64,000 nt of DNA from Lindgomyces ingoldianus (GCF_010093535.1 NW_022985169.1:1-64000), one strand, 5' to 3'; positions 34,707 through 46,768 are shown, counted from the stretch's first letter. The notes: a model not told the origin generated them from the sequence alone. Translations and numbers: made by a program.

Positions 34707-35138
34707 GTATGCGACACACCCCCAGCTCGAACAGTGGAGCGAGAGAGGTGAAAAAAACTCAACACACCCTCCCAGCCCGAGCAGTAACTGAACGTAGAGA
34801 CAGATCTAACAAGGTAGCGTCTGTAATAGGCACACTGCCTAAATACTCTTTGCTGAACGTGGGAATCAAACACACAGTGCTCAGGGATAATGCGTTCCTA
34901 TTAGTTAAGCAGGGAGAGCAGGGGTGCGAAAATTTTCGCGCGCTAACCATCCACACTATGCCGCAAACCAGGCTCATAACTGTGGAGGATAAGATAGCTT
35001 GGTAATAGCTGTTCAGATAATCAGATAAAGTGACTCTGCTATCTAAGAGAGTTGAAGGCTCTCCTTATATACACCGAGCTTCGGAACAAACTATCTCCAG
35101 ATTCCGAGCCCTAGCCAAGGCTCTTAGTATACGCGACA
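34707..35138 (-). mobile_element. Internally deleted Copia II relative (LTR, primer site, purine tract)
   Basis: The LTR at 34,981-35,138 (158 bp) matches both Copia II LTRs. Next to it the minus strand reads GTTATGAGCC, the primer site. After about 250 bp of non-coding interior comes a purine tract (CTGGGGGTG) followed by TGTCGCATAC, the first bases of a 3' LTR that then breaks off at about 34,707. It is less mutated than Copia II. Its short interior without gag-pol makes it TRIM-like or a deletion derivative. Confidence 0.7.
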
Positions 35139-35380
35139 GTTAACTTTAATAAATTTTAGCACCTTATACTTTAATTAATAATATACCTATGAATAAACTT
35201 TTAACATACTAATAAAAATAAGTTAAATACTTTTAGCTTTTTAAGTATTTTAAAAACGCTATATGTTACGCATTTAAATTACAATACTAATCTATAAACC
35301 CTTTAAAGCTACACTTGTCTAAAAAAGTAATAGTAGACTTTTATAATATAATTATACAGCTAACTTGTAAAAATTAACTA

Positions 35381-35646
35381 ACTTACACTATAGGTAAGTT
35401 ACTTACACACCTAAGTTGATTACTTTTACTAAACTACATAAAACTACTTTTTCTATACTAATATATTTCTAACAACACTACTTAAACGTGTTAAATAATG
35501 TTAGATATATCTTATACTCTAGTCTTTTAAATAAAACGCAACACTTTCTATGTAATATACTGTAGCTATATATAAAGTCCTTTAAAAAAATAATAAACAG
35601 CTAACAAGCAACTTAGGTGTGTAAGCAACTTGCCTATAGTGTATGT
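35381..35646. mobile_element. 266-bp pogo-type MITE
   Basis: Both ends are present. The left is ACTTACACTATAGGTAAGTT and the right, in reverse complement, is ACATACACTATAGGCAAGTT, each with the AAGTTGCTTA doublet. TA flanks lie at 35,379-35,380 and 35,647-35,648. It is a small non-autonomous member of the family seen at 888-1,653, 26,431 and 27,853. Confidence 0.85.
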
Positions 35647-35859
35647 TATAGTAAAATAGTTAGAAGCTATTAAAACTTAGAGAAGAAAAGTTATAGTATT
35701 ATAAATATAATAGGTAATGTAACACCTTACATATATTACATAACTACTATACCACGCTGTTAGGATAATAGTTGTTCTACGCTAGATTACTAACATTTTA
35801 ACTTTTATAATGCTAGCAACCTTTTGTTTTCTCTTTAGCTTTAATATATCTAGTATAAC

Positions 35860-36430
35860 TGTAAGAGGCTTGTGCCTCAAGGTATCACCTAGAGATTATC
35901 TAGCAACGTTAGGAAGAACATAAAGCAAACTACAGCAAATTGCAGTATACTAGGGCATACATTAGTTGTATTACAAGAGACACTAAGCTGGCTTGTTGAC
36001 AACGCTATCCCTAGGCTAGATCTACGCTAGCTAGGTGTTGCAGTATAAGCCCTAATTCTGTAGCGAGGACACAGTTCCTCTTCTTCATTGAATTCAACAC
36101 TGTTAGTAGGCATTTTGCCATCTGCGCTAAACTATTACAATAGCGCTGCCTAGTAACTGATTATACTAATTTAGCCTTGACTCTTGCAGTACTTGTTATA
36201 ATTATACTCTTTAGGAAGTTAATTAACAGCCTTCTTATTTAGATATTACATCTATAATATTACTAAAGATTTTTTACATTCTAGGATAACTAAGCTTAAC
36301 TTGGTTAAAGAGGAGGTTCAGATAACTATATTACACCCAAAGAAAAGCCATTGTTTTTAGAAACTAAGAATATAAGCGGAGCAAGCTCTAGGAATAATTT
36401 AGCATGTTTATAAAAAACCTAACATCCTAA
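35860..36430. repeat. Unidentified degenerate repeat, copy 2
   Basis: The stretch 36,196-36,395 is collinear with 29,880-30,075, while 35,870-35,945 is inverted relative to 29,480-29,560. This copy is therefore rearranged. The GCAAACTACAGCAAATTGCAG motif core is present near 35,932. It contains stops in all frames and has no assigned class. With copy 1 it brackets the AHAS island. The stretch 35,649-35,859 is AT-rich and unassigned. Confidence 0.5.
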
Positions 36431-36457
36431 AACAAGACTAGCCTCTCGCGCGAACGA

Positions 36458-39132
36458 TTAGATGCTTAGCGGTTCCGAACTCCCATTGTGCAAGGGCATA
36501 GGTCGGGCACCATATCGTTGCATACTCCTGTACCCCAGATTTCCACTATTCCCTGCACCCCTACCATTGATTAATGGTTCATGTAGGGAGGAGAGGGAGT
36601 TCATCGGGAGATCTGCAGCGACTGGGTGGAGGCTCGGATCGGGAGCCGCCGATTCATGCCATTCCACCTTGATAGAATTGTCCTTGCTGAGTTTCACGCC
36701 CTCATGCCAAAGCTCGAAAGAGATGTCGGCGGGTCCGATATTCACCTTGACAACGTAATCCACACGATGGTACTTTGGCCCGGAGTTCCACCAGTGTCTG
36801 TTTTTCAGCTTGAACGTAGAGAGAGGAAGAGAAGAGAAATCGGAGTCTACTTTGCACAATGAACGGCAGGCTTTTTAGGTTAGTCTGCTGATTGGAACGT
36901 GACGAGGATCATGAGCTTACAGGAGGTCATCGTAATCGGCAGACTGGCTTTGTCAACATCAGAGCAGACAATTTCGGTAGGGAACACTCGTGGGGGGTTT
37001 GGATTTGTACTTGTGGCTGGTGAGCATTTACGACGAAAGCCGCGAACAATTGGCTGGTTGTTCGAGACAGGTTCGCCCTACTGCCATTAGTTTCGAGGAA
37101 TGTATGGGAAATGAGAGTCATACCTGCTTGATGAACCAATCAATGTAGTTTGAAATATAGGTGTGGCCATCAAGGGGATCATAGTTCGTACGAGCCCCTT
37201 GATGAAATGGATTTTGTGGATTGTAAATCACCTTGCAGATCGTCCCATAAGAGAATCGAGAACAACGCCATCCAAGTACAGATTTCCCACTCTTGAGCTT
37301 TTGCACCCGATCTGCCACATTGCCTTTACACACGACAAGCTGTGGGTTCGGTGCGACTCTGATCTTCATGTTCCGAGCATTAGGGTGGCTCGCATTTCTT
37401 GAAGCATAACGATCGCGTAGGCGGTCTCGCACGTAGGCGGAGTTGCCAAGTCCTCCGGAGAGAACCAAGTGAGCCTAATCTCATTAGTGATGTATTTACG
37501 TTGCGTGAACTGGGACCCCCCTACAACTTGTTCATTTGGCATCTTCTTCTGAAGGCGAACGAGCTGCTTGTCGATCATATCGAAAAGTTTCAAGATCTAA
37601 GATCTTGGTCAATACTCGGATTCACGTGCTAAGTCGCTACCTACCTGGGCATCAAAGAATTGTCGGAGGTCATCTCTGCTCCCAGATCAGCGATGTCTCT
37701 AACTCTATATACAACATGTTACCTTCCGAAATTCATATCTCCGTTGCGAATTCCGTATTCCTCATTTACATAGCGTCGGTCAAGTTTCGGAACACGCACA
37801 GCAAATACCTCGGTGTCGGAAAAGGACTCATCGGAACCGTAGTCACATTTCGCATTTCTACGACTTCCGTTAGTACGACAAATCAATACTTCAATCCGTA
37901 CATACTGGTACTCCTTGCTGCTTCGCATTTCCCACGCAGTTAAGCTGAGATTCTCGAGACCCATGGGTGATATTGTATTCGCAAGCTGCAGTTTCTCTTG
38001 CACGAACTTCGCAAAGAGAGTATCTAGATGCGCAGATCCTATAGTCGCGCCTTAAGGTCCGCATATTAGCAAACGTAAACCTCGTCATTCAGGGGCTCAT
38101 TACCAAAAACCGTGTCAACTTGTTGGAGACTCAATGACTCCCCACGACTGCTCGTATTCTTAACGCGAAAGACTGACAAATCCTATCATACCCATCAATT
38201 TGAAGCCAAGAGGCCATTCTAAGACAGTGGTTGCTCACCGTTGTACCTCCTCCCACGTCACATACGAGCAGAATATCGTTCTCCTTCTCAAAGTTAGCTT
38301 AAGAGAATGGGGCACCGTAGTGCAAGTTTTACCTTGAAAATCGCTGGTGTACTACGCGCAGTATGCACTGCGGCAGCCTCCGCCTCCGTTAGCCCAATCA
38401 CCGCAGTATGATTCGGCGCTTGGCCAAAACCTGCACGAGATATGATGTTCCGAAAGCGCTCCACAGTCGGGTTCGGTCTCCAGGTTGTAGGCACCGAAAA
38501 TATAAATTCGATTTTAGCATCCTCCCATCGGCTCGCAAGCTCGCCCTTCAGCCTTGTTTCAACACAGCGATAGAGGAATTGAAAGTAGTCATAGTACCTA
38601 AAGTTCTTATAAGCTATTGCAAGAAAATCCCTAGGCTCTGAAGTCTCTACCACTGCTCAATTTCATGGATACGGGGAACTTGGGCTGGCTGATTTGAAGC
38701 TTTGCGCATTTCCTCTAAAATGCCCTCATCCAGCATAGTCTTGAACAACTCCCGGATTTGGCTTCGATCATCACATTTTTCTTGGGCAGTCTCAGCGAGA
38801 AAGCCCCAAGATGAGGGTGCGGAAGATCCCTGAGTGTATACAAGGATAGTGGGAACCTAGCCAGGATTGAGAATCAGTAGGATTATGCGCAGCGCTGTTT
38901 CCAGGGGTCAAGAACCTTGTTTTCATTTGCCTGCATCCTCCCAGGCCATCTCTGAATATGCCTAACGCTACCAAGAGATCCTGTCGCAACATTACAGAAA
39001 GCGACTCCGGTACCTAAACAATTAATTCACGTAAGGAATTGTATGGGGCTAGAGAGGAGGAGTAATATGCTTACATGTCATTCCAAAGTCTATTGAGACA
39101 ACTAAATCTGGTCTGCCAGTTTGTTCACCCAT
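36458..39132 (-). CDS. HSPA12-type Hsp70-like ATPase
   Basis: Family members have an actin/Hsp70-type nucleotide-binding domain without the classical substrate domain. The fold is known to bind ATP, but client and role are unknown for fungal members. My reading gives 13 exons and 12 short introns and about 680 residues. Landmarks: ATG at 39,132; phosphate-1 loop VSIDFGMTCTGVAF near residue 15; FSVPTTW near 155; phosphate-2 loop CDVGGGTTD near 220; adenosine motif HLVLSGGLGNSAYV near 380; KNRHWWN and a beta-rich segment near 565; a low-complexity tail ending at 36,458. Intron junctions fit GT-AG; one branch site is TACTAAC (near 37,885). Each join preserves frame, so the gene appears intact despite bordering the transposon patch. 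Confidence 0.88.
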
Positions 39133-39871
39133 CGTGGTGTCTTATGGCGTAACTGAGGGATATTCGCTAGATGATGGGGAGACGGAAATTGAAATTGAAG
39201 CAAAGGTATGGTGGTAAGCGCAGGTATATATATCGGATAGGAGAGTTATCAAGAATCTTGGGTGAAATCTCAAACGAGGCTAGACTGTAAGTTAACTGCA
39301 AGGTAGATACACATAACTGTTAACGGATCCGAGAGCTTAGCTTAAAGGATAATATTGATCTCGCTAGGAGAAATGAGAAGCAAAGGAACTGTGGAATGAA
39401 AGTTGGTGACAGTAGTCGAGACGGTAGACCCGGGAATATTACCAACAATCTAGGCCCCTATAAGAGGCACAAATGGCAAGGACATTACGGTACTTCAGAG
39501 ACCCCTTTTCTCTATTCAATTCTATAGTTCCACAACCAACCAATGAGCAAACAAAGGAATCAGTCTGAGTTGCTCCACCCGAGCCGAAGCCGAAGCCCTG
39601 TAACGAATGAACAATTAACGATCAGAACTTACCCCTTTTTCTCGCAATAAAGAGCCCAAGACGAGTAGCTGAGCCGAACCGAAAAGCCGCGGCGAGCCTG
39701 AGTTAAACGTAGGAGACTGTGAGGTAATCTGGCGTGTTAGGTTCAACACAACCTAACTCTAATAACCGCTTCTAACCAATTAGGCAGCAGGATGCCGAGT
39801 AGCATGCAGGGAGATGACTGACACACGGTTTTCTCGACCGGACACACGATGGCAGGGACTCGGTACATTTG
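39133..39871. other. Divergent intergenic region
   Basis: It holds the promoters of the Hsp70-like gene (minus) and the membrane protein (plus). No site is recognised with confidence. A short imperfect palindrome TAGGTTCAACACAACCTA lies at 39,738-39,755. The true first exon of the next gene may lie here. Confidence 0.35.
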
Positions 39872-41122
39872 ATGAAACGTGGCGTTATCGGGCTGCATGT
39901 GGTGCGATGGCTCGTGGAATGTATATCTAATAGTTTAAAGCAACCGCTTCTCTCCAGCCCCATCGATCGAGAGCAGTTCAGAAATCTCTTCCCTAATTCC
40001 ACTATCGCTGCCGCCAACACGACAACATCAGTACATCCTGCTAGCACAACAGCAGGTACCACAGATGCAAATTCACCATCCTCTACTAGTGCAACGCTAG
40101 CCTCGAAAACTCCATTAAGTTCAAGCAATAAACGCGTTCCCGGGGCAGCAGTCGTAGGGGTAGCCTTCGCTTGCCTGATCATCGGAGCAGCCATTGCCGT
40201 CGCTATGCTGTTCTTCCTCTCTACCCGACGCAAGAGGAGGCAGGCAGATTCGTATAAACGACATATTCCATCGTCGGAGAAGGGCGCGTTAGTTGATACC
40301 GGTCATACGAAAAGCGGAATATGCTGAAAAGTCAACAGTTTACTGCCACAGCCCGTTGAAGATGATGCAATTAAGAAAGTGCTCTCCCGGGTCCGCGATA
40401 ATATCAAGAATCATGCACGATCATACTATCATCTTGAGATGGTGCCAGTTACTGAGCTAGATGAGTCGCAATTGAGTGGTTTAGCTGCTGCCGTTGGCAT
40501 CAATGCTTCCACACTCACTGGCATATTCTTAAACCCTTCCACTCGAGAGGAAGCAATCCGTCTATTCATCGCGTGGATCGCCATATCAAGATGCTCGGAC
40601 GAACGACACCCAACATTCCTCCCTGACGAGTTGTCCAGCCTAGCTATCGCCATGCCAGGCAAGGACGGAACAAACAGCAGTATGTATCATCTCTCACACA
40701 ATCCATCCAGCAGGAAACTAAAGGGAGATATAGACCAAGCTGCACTGTTCAGTGAGTGGAAGACGATTACCGGGGCCTTGCTGCAGCAACGGTATGGGAA
40801 ACAGTCGGAAGAAGCAGCTGCGACGGCGCGCAGCGTGGCGGAAGCCATTGAAGAATTGAATTCAGTTCTAGCGCCTTTCGTTGTCAGCAAAGTTAATAGA
40901 GACCGACGCCAAAAGAATCTTGAGATGATCATGCAACGGTCGGCGAAACTAGCTTTCCTTTTGTTTTCTCAGCCTGGTACATTTCGCTTCGACTTTACTG
41001 GACAAAATGGGGTCATGACCATTTTTCCAGCTCTCTTCCAGGTGATTGGCGACCAGGCACAGACTCTAAGCCCGCCCAGGCCTCTTTGGGAGAAGGAAAT
41101 TGCGGTAGAAGGGCAGGTCTGA
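39872..41122 (+). CDS. Single-pass membrane protein with helical cytosolic domain
   Basis: Two exons, 39,872-40,287 and 40,339-41,122, are joined by a 51-bp intron with GTTAGT donor, ATGCTGAA branch region and CAG acceptor. Removing it eliminates an in-frame TGA at 40,325. About 399 residues. The S/T-rich stretch (about residues 50-88) looks like a glycosylated ectodomain. It is followed by a transmembrane helix at about 91-117, a basic stop-transfer RRKRR, and a soluble helical domain of about 270 residues. This layout is common among uncharacterised Pezizomycotina membrane proteins. No clear signal peptide is encoded at this ATG, so an upstream exon is possible. Function unknown. Confidence 0.75.
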
Positions 41123-42153
41123 GTGAGGTGACAGGTTCAGATAGTTCAGTCTAGTTCGCAGAATATTACTTCATTCGGGGATTGTATGTAGTCAGTGGTT
41201 ATTATTTGATTTAATAGGAACAAGGATGTAATGCAAGGGGTTTGAATCGAACACTGTAAGACGTGGAGTGAGAAAGTGGCGCAGGTTTGGTGAAGAGATG
41301 TTTCACCGTGCCCTTGCAAAAAGCAAGTTACCGTTAAAATTCGAGCCAATAGCTAGGAGTTCAGCGCACAAATTGCACTGCGAAGCTCTTGACAGAGGCG
41401 CAGACCAAAAAGAAGAACAACAGACAATAAAACTAGAAATTAGAGTAGTGATAATAAAGCCTAAAGGACATGATAGAGAAAAATAATAGTAGAGAAAATA
41501 GCTTTTTACTTTGCTGCAACGATTTCCCAAGTTGCGTAAGTATATCACTTGTTATAAGGGTCCTCCCGTAACAGTTTCACGGCCTTATCCCGAAATAACC
41601 TACTGTAACCAGCTTTTTGCAAGGCACAATAGAGACCATTCTGCCTTGGGTCTAGACTTCCAATAGGTCCGGGCGTTCCCTCAGACCTCGCCCGCGCTAG
41701 CCTATCTTACCCCAATCATGCTATTTCTACCCTACTTGGATATTTTTGCTGAGTGGTAATAAGCCATACATGGATTCTGTGGTGGGTTCGATTTTTAAGC
41801 TAAGATGCCAACTCGCATACTCACTCGCATGCCATGCTTCTCTCGGCTGCAGGAGGATTTCTACAACATCGATAACTTTTCTCGCTTTGGGTCGACGAGT
41901 AACCTGGCGAAAGTGTGTAGCCAAGAGTAGCTATTTTGCCACCATGATTTTGCAACGGCAAGACCGAGTTTTGGCCTTGCGGCTCCGTGGCCACAGGCGA
42001 GCCCGCCATGCCACTGGATCTCCCACCCACCTGTAGCGTACTTTATTAGCGTGCACTATCAACTCCTTTCTACCCCCTTTCGCCCACCGAACCCATCTCA
42101 CAGGCAACGATCTTTACTTGCCAGAACCACTATCCTTTTTTGAATATTCTACC
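41123..42153. other. Intergenic region
   Basis: I see no gene. Several overlapping small frames on both strands lack domains and introns that would link them. It probably contains a 3' UTR and the promoter of the next gene; a pyrimidine-rich TTTCTACCCCCTTTCGCCC tract lies at 42,066-42,084. Confidence 0.4.
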
Positions 42154-43818
42154 ATGGGGCTAGACGCGATAATTGATGCCTTGAATACCACGATCAACTT
42201 CGCCGAACTACTCATACACACCATTAGAGTCAGTACCGGGGACGACATCTTCGTTCGGTCAATCCAGATTATGAGAAATGATCTGAACGAGGTCGAGAGA
42301 CTGCTCGGCAATGAATCGGTTAGGAGGAAACTCACAGCTGTCCCTAGAAAGCTTGAATGGATCAGAGGTGCCATCACCAACACTAAGTTAACATTTAACG
42401 CTATTACCCAATGCGCCCAGAGTGCGTGCGTAGACCAACAAGTTACCAAATCTATCCGTCCCGACCCACGACTTCGCGAGAGGCTGATTAATCGGCAAAC
42501 GGAGCTTTCGACATGCCATCAGCAAATATCAAATGTACTGAACTTTCTAAACCCTTTGGAAGAGATTCCCGTTAGTTCAGATCCTCCGACATATCACGAT
42601 ACCACTTACTTTGACGATATCCTGTCCCCCCAGCAGAATAGGGAAGGCATGATGAAATCAGGCCAAACTTCGAAATCACAGCAAGCAAAAGTTGAGGGTA
42701 AGAGCACCCCATTTTCATGTCAACTATTTAGTTGATCTAAAACCAAATACTCAGATATTTTGCAATCCACACGACCGGGGGAACCCTACGATCTTCGAGC
42801 AAATCTTTTGCTTGTACATAATAATACTCCGCCAGCATACGTCTCAGTGCCACAGACAATCCAGCCTCAGGAACTCGATACAGTAGAAGGGAAGGGCTCC
42901 CACTTGTCCTTTCCGAAGCAGAAGACTACATCCGAGTGTGCCCTCCTTAGCTCTCCATCACCTAGTCTCCAAACACCCAAGTATTTGCCATGTTCTATGA
43001 AGAATTTACCGCCATCTTCAGATTACATTCAACAGCCACTACCCAATGCTACAACCGGAAGGAAACACCAACAAGGCGTTCCAGAGCCAATTGGCGCCAC
43101 GCATTCACTCTGCGGAACAAATGCTCAAGGGCCAGTAAATCCTTACGAGTTTTTCCCTGACCTTGAACCTGAATCTCCCAAGCTTGGATCAAACAGTCGT
43201 CCTGTCCACGCACTATCGGAAATGCCTGGAGACACGTCCTTTCCTGTAGAAATACAAGCCTATGGCTCAGGGTCATCTCCTCGATATCCTCGACCTGGAG
43301 TAAGAAGTATTGGGTTCGAACTTCCCACACAATATCCCAGTCAACGGACGGTTCAATATAATCCATCTGAAGACTATCCGATAGCAGCTCACAAATCACC
43401 ATCACCAAACCCCGCGAGCGTTCCCGCAAACGTTTCTCAGCAGGAACTGCCCGTATCCAGACAGAATTTCCACTCAGGATTCACCAGATTACAGCAAAGT
43501 CGATTTGAGTTGCCTTCATCTCCGGGTTATCCGGTACGTAAACCGGAATATCCACAATATCCATCCCCGACTTCGGCTTTGCATTCATCAACACCCTCAC
43601 TAAAATCTACAAAATACACCCCATCTCCTCTATTAGCTCCTTCGATGGGCAGGTCCACTCGTCCCGGCGTTGGCGAACGGTTGGTTTCACCACTGACTAA
43701 ATTTGACGCACGGGGTTCGAACAGTTCCCCGGCAAAGGCACCAGAGACGGCATCCGTTGCCAGGATGCGGAGTCAGAAAGCTTTCCTAGAAATGCTTGGG
43801 AGTATTGATCACGATTGA
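42154..43818 (+). CDS. Hypothetical protein: helical N-terminus, proline/serine-rich disordered C-terminus
   Basis: Exons 42,154-42,697 and 42,755-43,818 are joined by a 57-bp intron; 535 residues. The first ATG in a good context is 42,154 (ACCATGG). The N-terminal 150 residues form an amphipathic helical domain beginning MGLDAIIDALNTTINFAELL. It is reminiscent of the N-terminal domains of fungal NLR/STAND-type proteins, but no NACHT or repeats follow. The remaining 350 residues are rich in S, P, Q and Y with recurring YP and SPxP motifs (for example KPEYPQYPSP), so likely disordered. Function unknown. Helix-domain resemblance is inference from pattern only. Confidence 0.8.
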
Positions 43819-45397
43819 GTCCACTAGTATTTAATAAGGAAATTAAAACAAATAACGGTTCATTACATGTACTATCCAACGAAGATACACATGGTACTCC
43901 CAACTAAACTAATATCACTGGAGCACAACTCTCGTCACCATCAATTTCGTTCAACCTGTTGGGTAAGAACGCATTAGCCTCTTCTAGCAATATTAGCGTA
44001 TAGTGTTCAACCAAACCCTAAATTCGCTTCCCAATTCCTAGCTTTCGCTACCTTTCAATCAAGCTCTGATATCTCCCTCTGGACCTAAGACCCACAGTTT
44101 CGTCTTGTGTCTCGTTGGATCAGTCTCCGAAATCTATCCAATCGATGCATCCATTTGTCGCGGCCTTGGCCCCCACCGCGAAATGCGAGGAAATTCTTGA
44201 TCGTTCAAATTCTCTAACCCTTGTAGAAACGTATCATTAGAATCGTAGATCTCGACTAGGTCGGGAAAAATAGGGGCCTTTGAAGAAAAATCAGTGCTAC
44301 CCTACCCCATAACACTGGCATCCAAGCGCAATCCAATATGCATTCTATGTCTATAGTCTTTATCACCGAGCCGCATGTCTTGTAATGTCTTGAACGTTTC
44401 GTGGGGAAATGAGGACGCTCTCAAAGTACCAAGGTCTTCTAGTGCGCCGGGTTCAAATTTATTTCTATTTTTCTACTCAGTAATGAAAAGTCTTGAAGAC
44501 TATGAGGAAACACTACTTTGCTCGCTGGATACCCAGGATCTCGAAGTTTTGCCCGATAGCGATTCCGATATCGACGCAATGTCATACAAACATGCCGTGA
44601 AGTGCTTCCTCCATATCGACCCAAAGGAAGGTGGACGGAAGCGTGGGGAGAACGCGGAGTAACTGTGATGCACAAACAGCAATTTAGTGCCAAGAGGTTT
44701 CAGACAAGGCGAGGGTGAGCCCAAATATCCAAGTTGCACGGGAAAAACGATTCTGCAATCGGCACCCCCCTTATTCTGGACTTTCCGCCCAGTTGGGAAA
44801 GTAATCTGGTCCCTCACGGTTGGAGTGTTGGAACTAAACTACGGACCACACAGAATACCGAGAGGTGGTCGTAACCCTGGTTGTATCCCCAAAAATATAT
44901 ATTTACGTGTAATTTTTAGCGCTGAATCGCGGCGATCTGTGAAGGTATTCGAGCGGCTCTCCGAATGGTTTGTAAAGAGACCGTCGAAAGATCCTACCGT
45001 CAGCCCCTTCCACCCGAATGTCCTGTTTAGCACACTAGAACAGAATCTTCGACAACTCGCCTGAACGTGGCTATCTAGAATGCGCGGAACGACTGCAGCT
45101 TCAATTATGTTCTTTGAAGTCTCCGAGAGTGATGAAGTAGGCAGTGTTAATATGAGGATCAAGGCAAGTTGTCTCATGTGAGAAATGCTCGTACACAGCA
45201 GATCAGCGAGAAAAAGCACGTAGGGAGCAAGTGAAAGAAGAGTTAACGAGATTAGTTAGAGAAGAGAGGCGTTGGGTAAAAGCGGATGAGAGGCAGAGGT
45301 AGTAAATGATTGACGCATTAAAAGCTTCACACTATCAGAAAGGACTGATAGTGCTAAGATGTAACGGTAGAGGAGGAATTACAAAAGCGAGGACAAC
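43819..45397. other. Gene-poor interval with possible relic fragments
   Basis: No gene is convincing. Minus-strand 44,330-44,150 translates to a protein-like stretch (SKAPIFPDLVEIYDSNDTF and on to WGPRPRQMD) ending in stops and frame changes. A plus-strand frame ends at 45,064 with RPSKDPTVSPFHPNV. A small acidic plus-strand frame from ATG 44,482 to 44,662 encodes 60 residues. These could be pieces of one decayed gene or unrelated; transcripts would be needed. Confidence 0.35.
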
Positions 45398-46423
45398 CTA
45401 GAGCATCTCTTGGGGCGGGCTCAGAGCCGAAAGTTCGAACGCATCCCTTGACATCATTTCATACAGAGTCGACGAGCCTGCTTCGTAGTACGGTTGAGCA
45501 CACTCAATAGGCTGAAGTTCGAAAGTGGAGCTCCGATGAGTCTGATCTCTTCCAGTCGGATCTATCTTTTCTTTCCGCTGCAAAGACTTTGCAACAAAGA
45601 AACCCAGGCCAATGAGCACGACCGCTGCAATGCCGACGCCAACACCTATGCCAACTTTCGCGCTAGTGGAGAGCTCAATGCCACGAGCAACTGGACTCGG
45701 CGTCGTGAGTGCATTTGTTGGCGTTAATGAAACATAACTGGACGCAGAGGCTACAGTAAGTGCTAACAGGGATGTCGACATGCTACTATAGGATGTAGAT
45801 GTTGAAAGAGGTGGTGAGATGTGGGACGTCGAAGCAAAGGAAGTAGAGGTTGCGCGATTCGGGGAGAAAGAGACATCGAGGGTGGCAGGAAGTAGGTGGC
45901 GGGGTAAATTACTGTCCTTAGAACAGCAATCGCGGTCAGGGCCACAACACCAATTCTTCGAAGTGCTCGTTTTATTACAAGGGGCTATAGGCACAGACAA
46001 AGCCTTGGGTTTTGTAAGGTATCTGTAGTGCAATACTCTCAGGGAATTACATACATTCTCTATGCAAATATTCAAGCATTTCCCACTCTCCCAATTGGGT
46101 TCAGTGCAGTAGTCCCGGTAGTACCGCGTGTAACTCGAGCCGTTGGAAACAAATCGATTCTGGCAGACGCCATTAGGGAGGCATTCGTCAGCTGTCTCCC
46201 CATCTGCGATATCGCCGCCAGGAGGATTCGAACGATTCAGCGCACAACAGACGGTAGGCACGTTGGGGCATGCTTCGTAGATCGGGTCGGTAACGATAGT
46301 CCCATTGCTAAAATAGCATTTAGCAAGGGCACGTGGGATGATCGGTGCGTGGACAAAGGCGCCAAGCACGAGGAGTTTTTGTTGACCGTTATTGAATAAT
46401 GTAAACAAGAGATATGGGCGCAT
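45398..46423 (-). CDS. Cysteine-rich single-pass cell-surface protein
   Basis: 341 residues in one exon. The hydrophobic N-terminus (LLVLGAFVHA) suggests a signal peptide. The ectodomain (about residues 36-175) is cysteine-rich with motifs CYFSNGT, CCALNRSNPPGG, ADECLPNGVCQNR and NWCCGPDRDCC, typical of a widespread uncharacterised Pezizomycotina surface family. A serine/threonine-rich stalk follows, then a glycine-rich transmembrane helix (about residues 258-282), a basic stop-transfer segment (QRKEK) and a cytoplasmic tail of about 55 residues. NGT, NRS and NGS sites could be N-glycosylated. A wall or surface sensor role is conceivable but not shown. Confidence 0.85.
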   Translation of the reverse strand: MRPYLLFTLFNNGQQKLLVLGAFVHAPIIPRALAKCYFSNGTIVTDPIYEACPNVPTVCCALNRSNPPGGDIADGETADECLPNGVCQNRFVSNGSSYTRYYRDYCTEPNWESGKCLNICIENVCNSLRVLHYRYLTKPKALSVPIAPCNKTSTSKNWCCGPDRDCCSKDSNLPRHLLPATLDVSFSPNRATSTSFASTSHISPPLSTSTSYSSMSTSLLALTVASASSYVSLTPTNALTTPSPVARGIELSTSAKVGIGVGVGIAAVVLIGLGFFVAKSLQRKEKIDPTGRDQTHRSSTFELQPIECAQPYYEAGSSTLYEMMSRDAFELSALSPPQEML

Positions 46424-46768
46424 GCCGAACTACGGCCAGGGTCTTCTAATAAATAACTTCGTAGGACTGCTGCTGAGCATTAGCGGGAGTGCATCTGAAC
46501 ATTTAGATGGAGAGGGACCTACCACCAATACTCGTCCGCAAGATGTGCCATAAGCCGTTATTCTCTCAGGACAGAAAGACATTAAAGTTGGTGACAGTGC
46601 CCTAAAAAGGGAGAAGATCGCGCACTTCATACTCTCCGTTGAGTCTTAATCCGGCTATGACTCTTTCCAGTTTACAGCAGAAGCTAAAGATGGCGTCGCG
46701 CGACCCAAATTTAGCCCCAGACCGGCCCCCATGGCCAAGCTCGCTTGCTCTCCCACCCAAAGTCCGTA
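46424..46768. other. Short intergenic region
   Basis: It lies between two co-oriented minus-strand genes. No feature is seen beyond presumed 5' and 3' untranslated sequence. Confidence 0.4.

Noticed and set aside
40325..40327. In-frame TGA between the membrane helix and the cytosolic domain, first read as a nonsense mutation.
   Set aside because: A 51-bp intron (40,288-40,338) with normal signals removes it and keeps the frame.
43715..43735. GGGGTTCGAAC...CCCC, resembling a tRNA T-arm (B box).
   Set aside because: It lies in a coding exon, the loop length is wrong, and no A box or acceptor stem is present.
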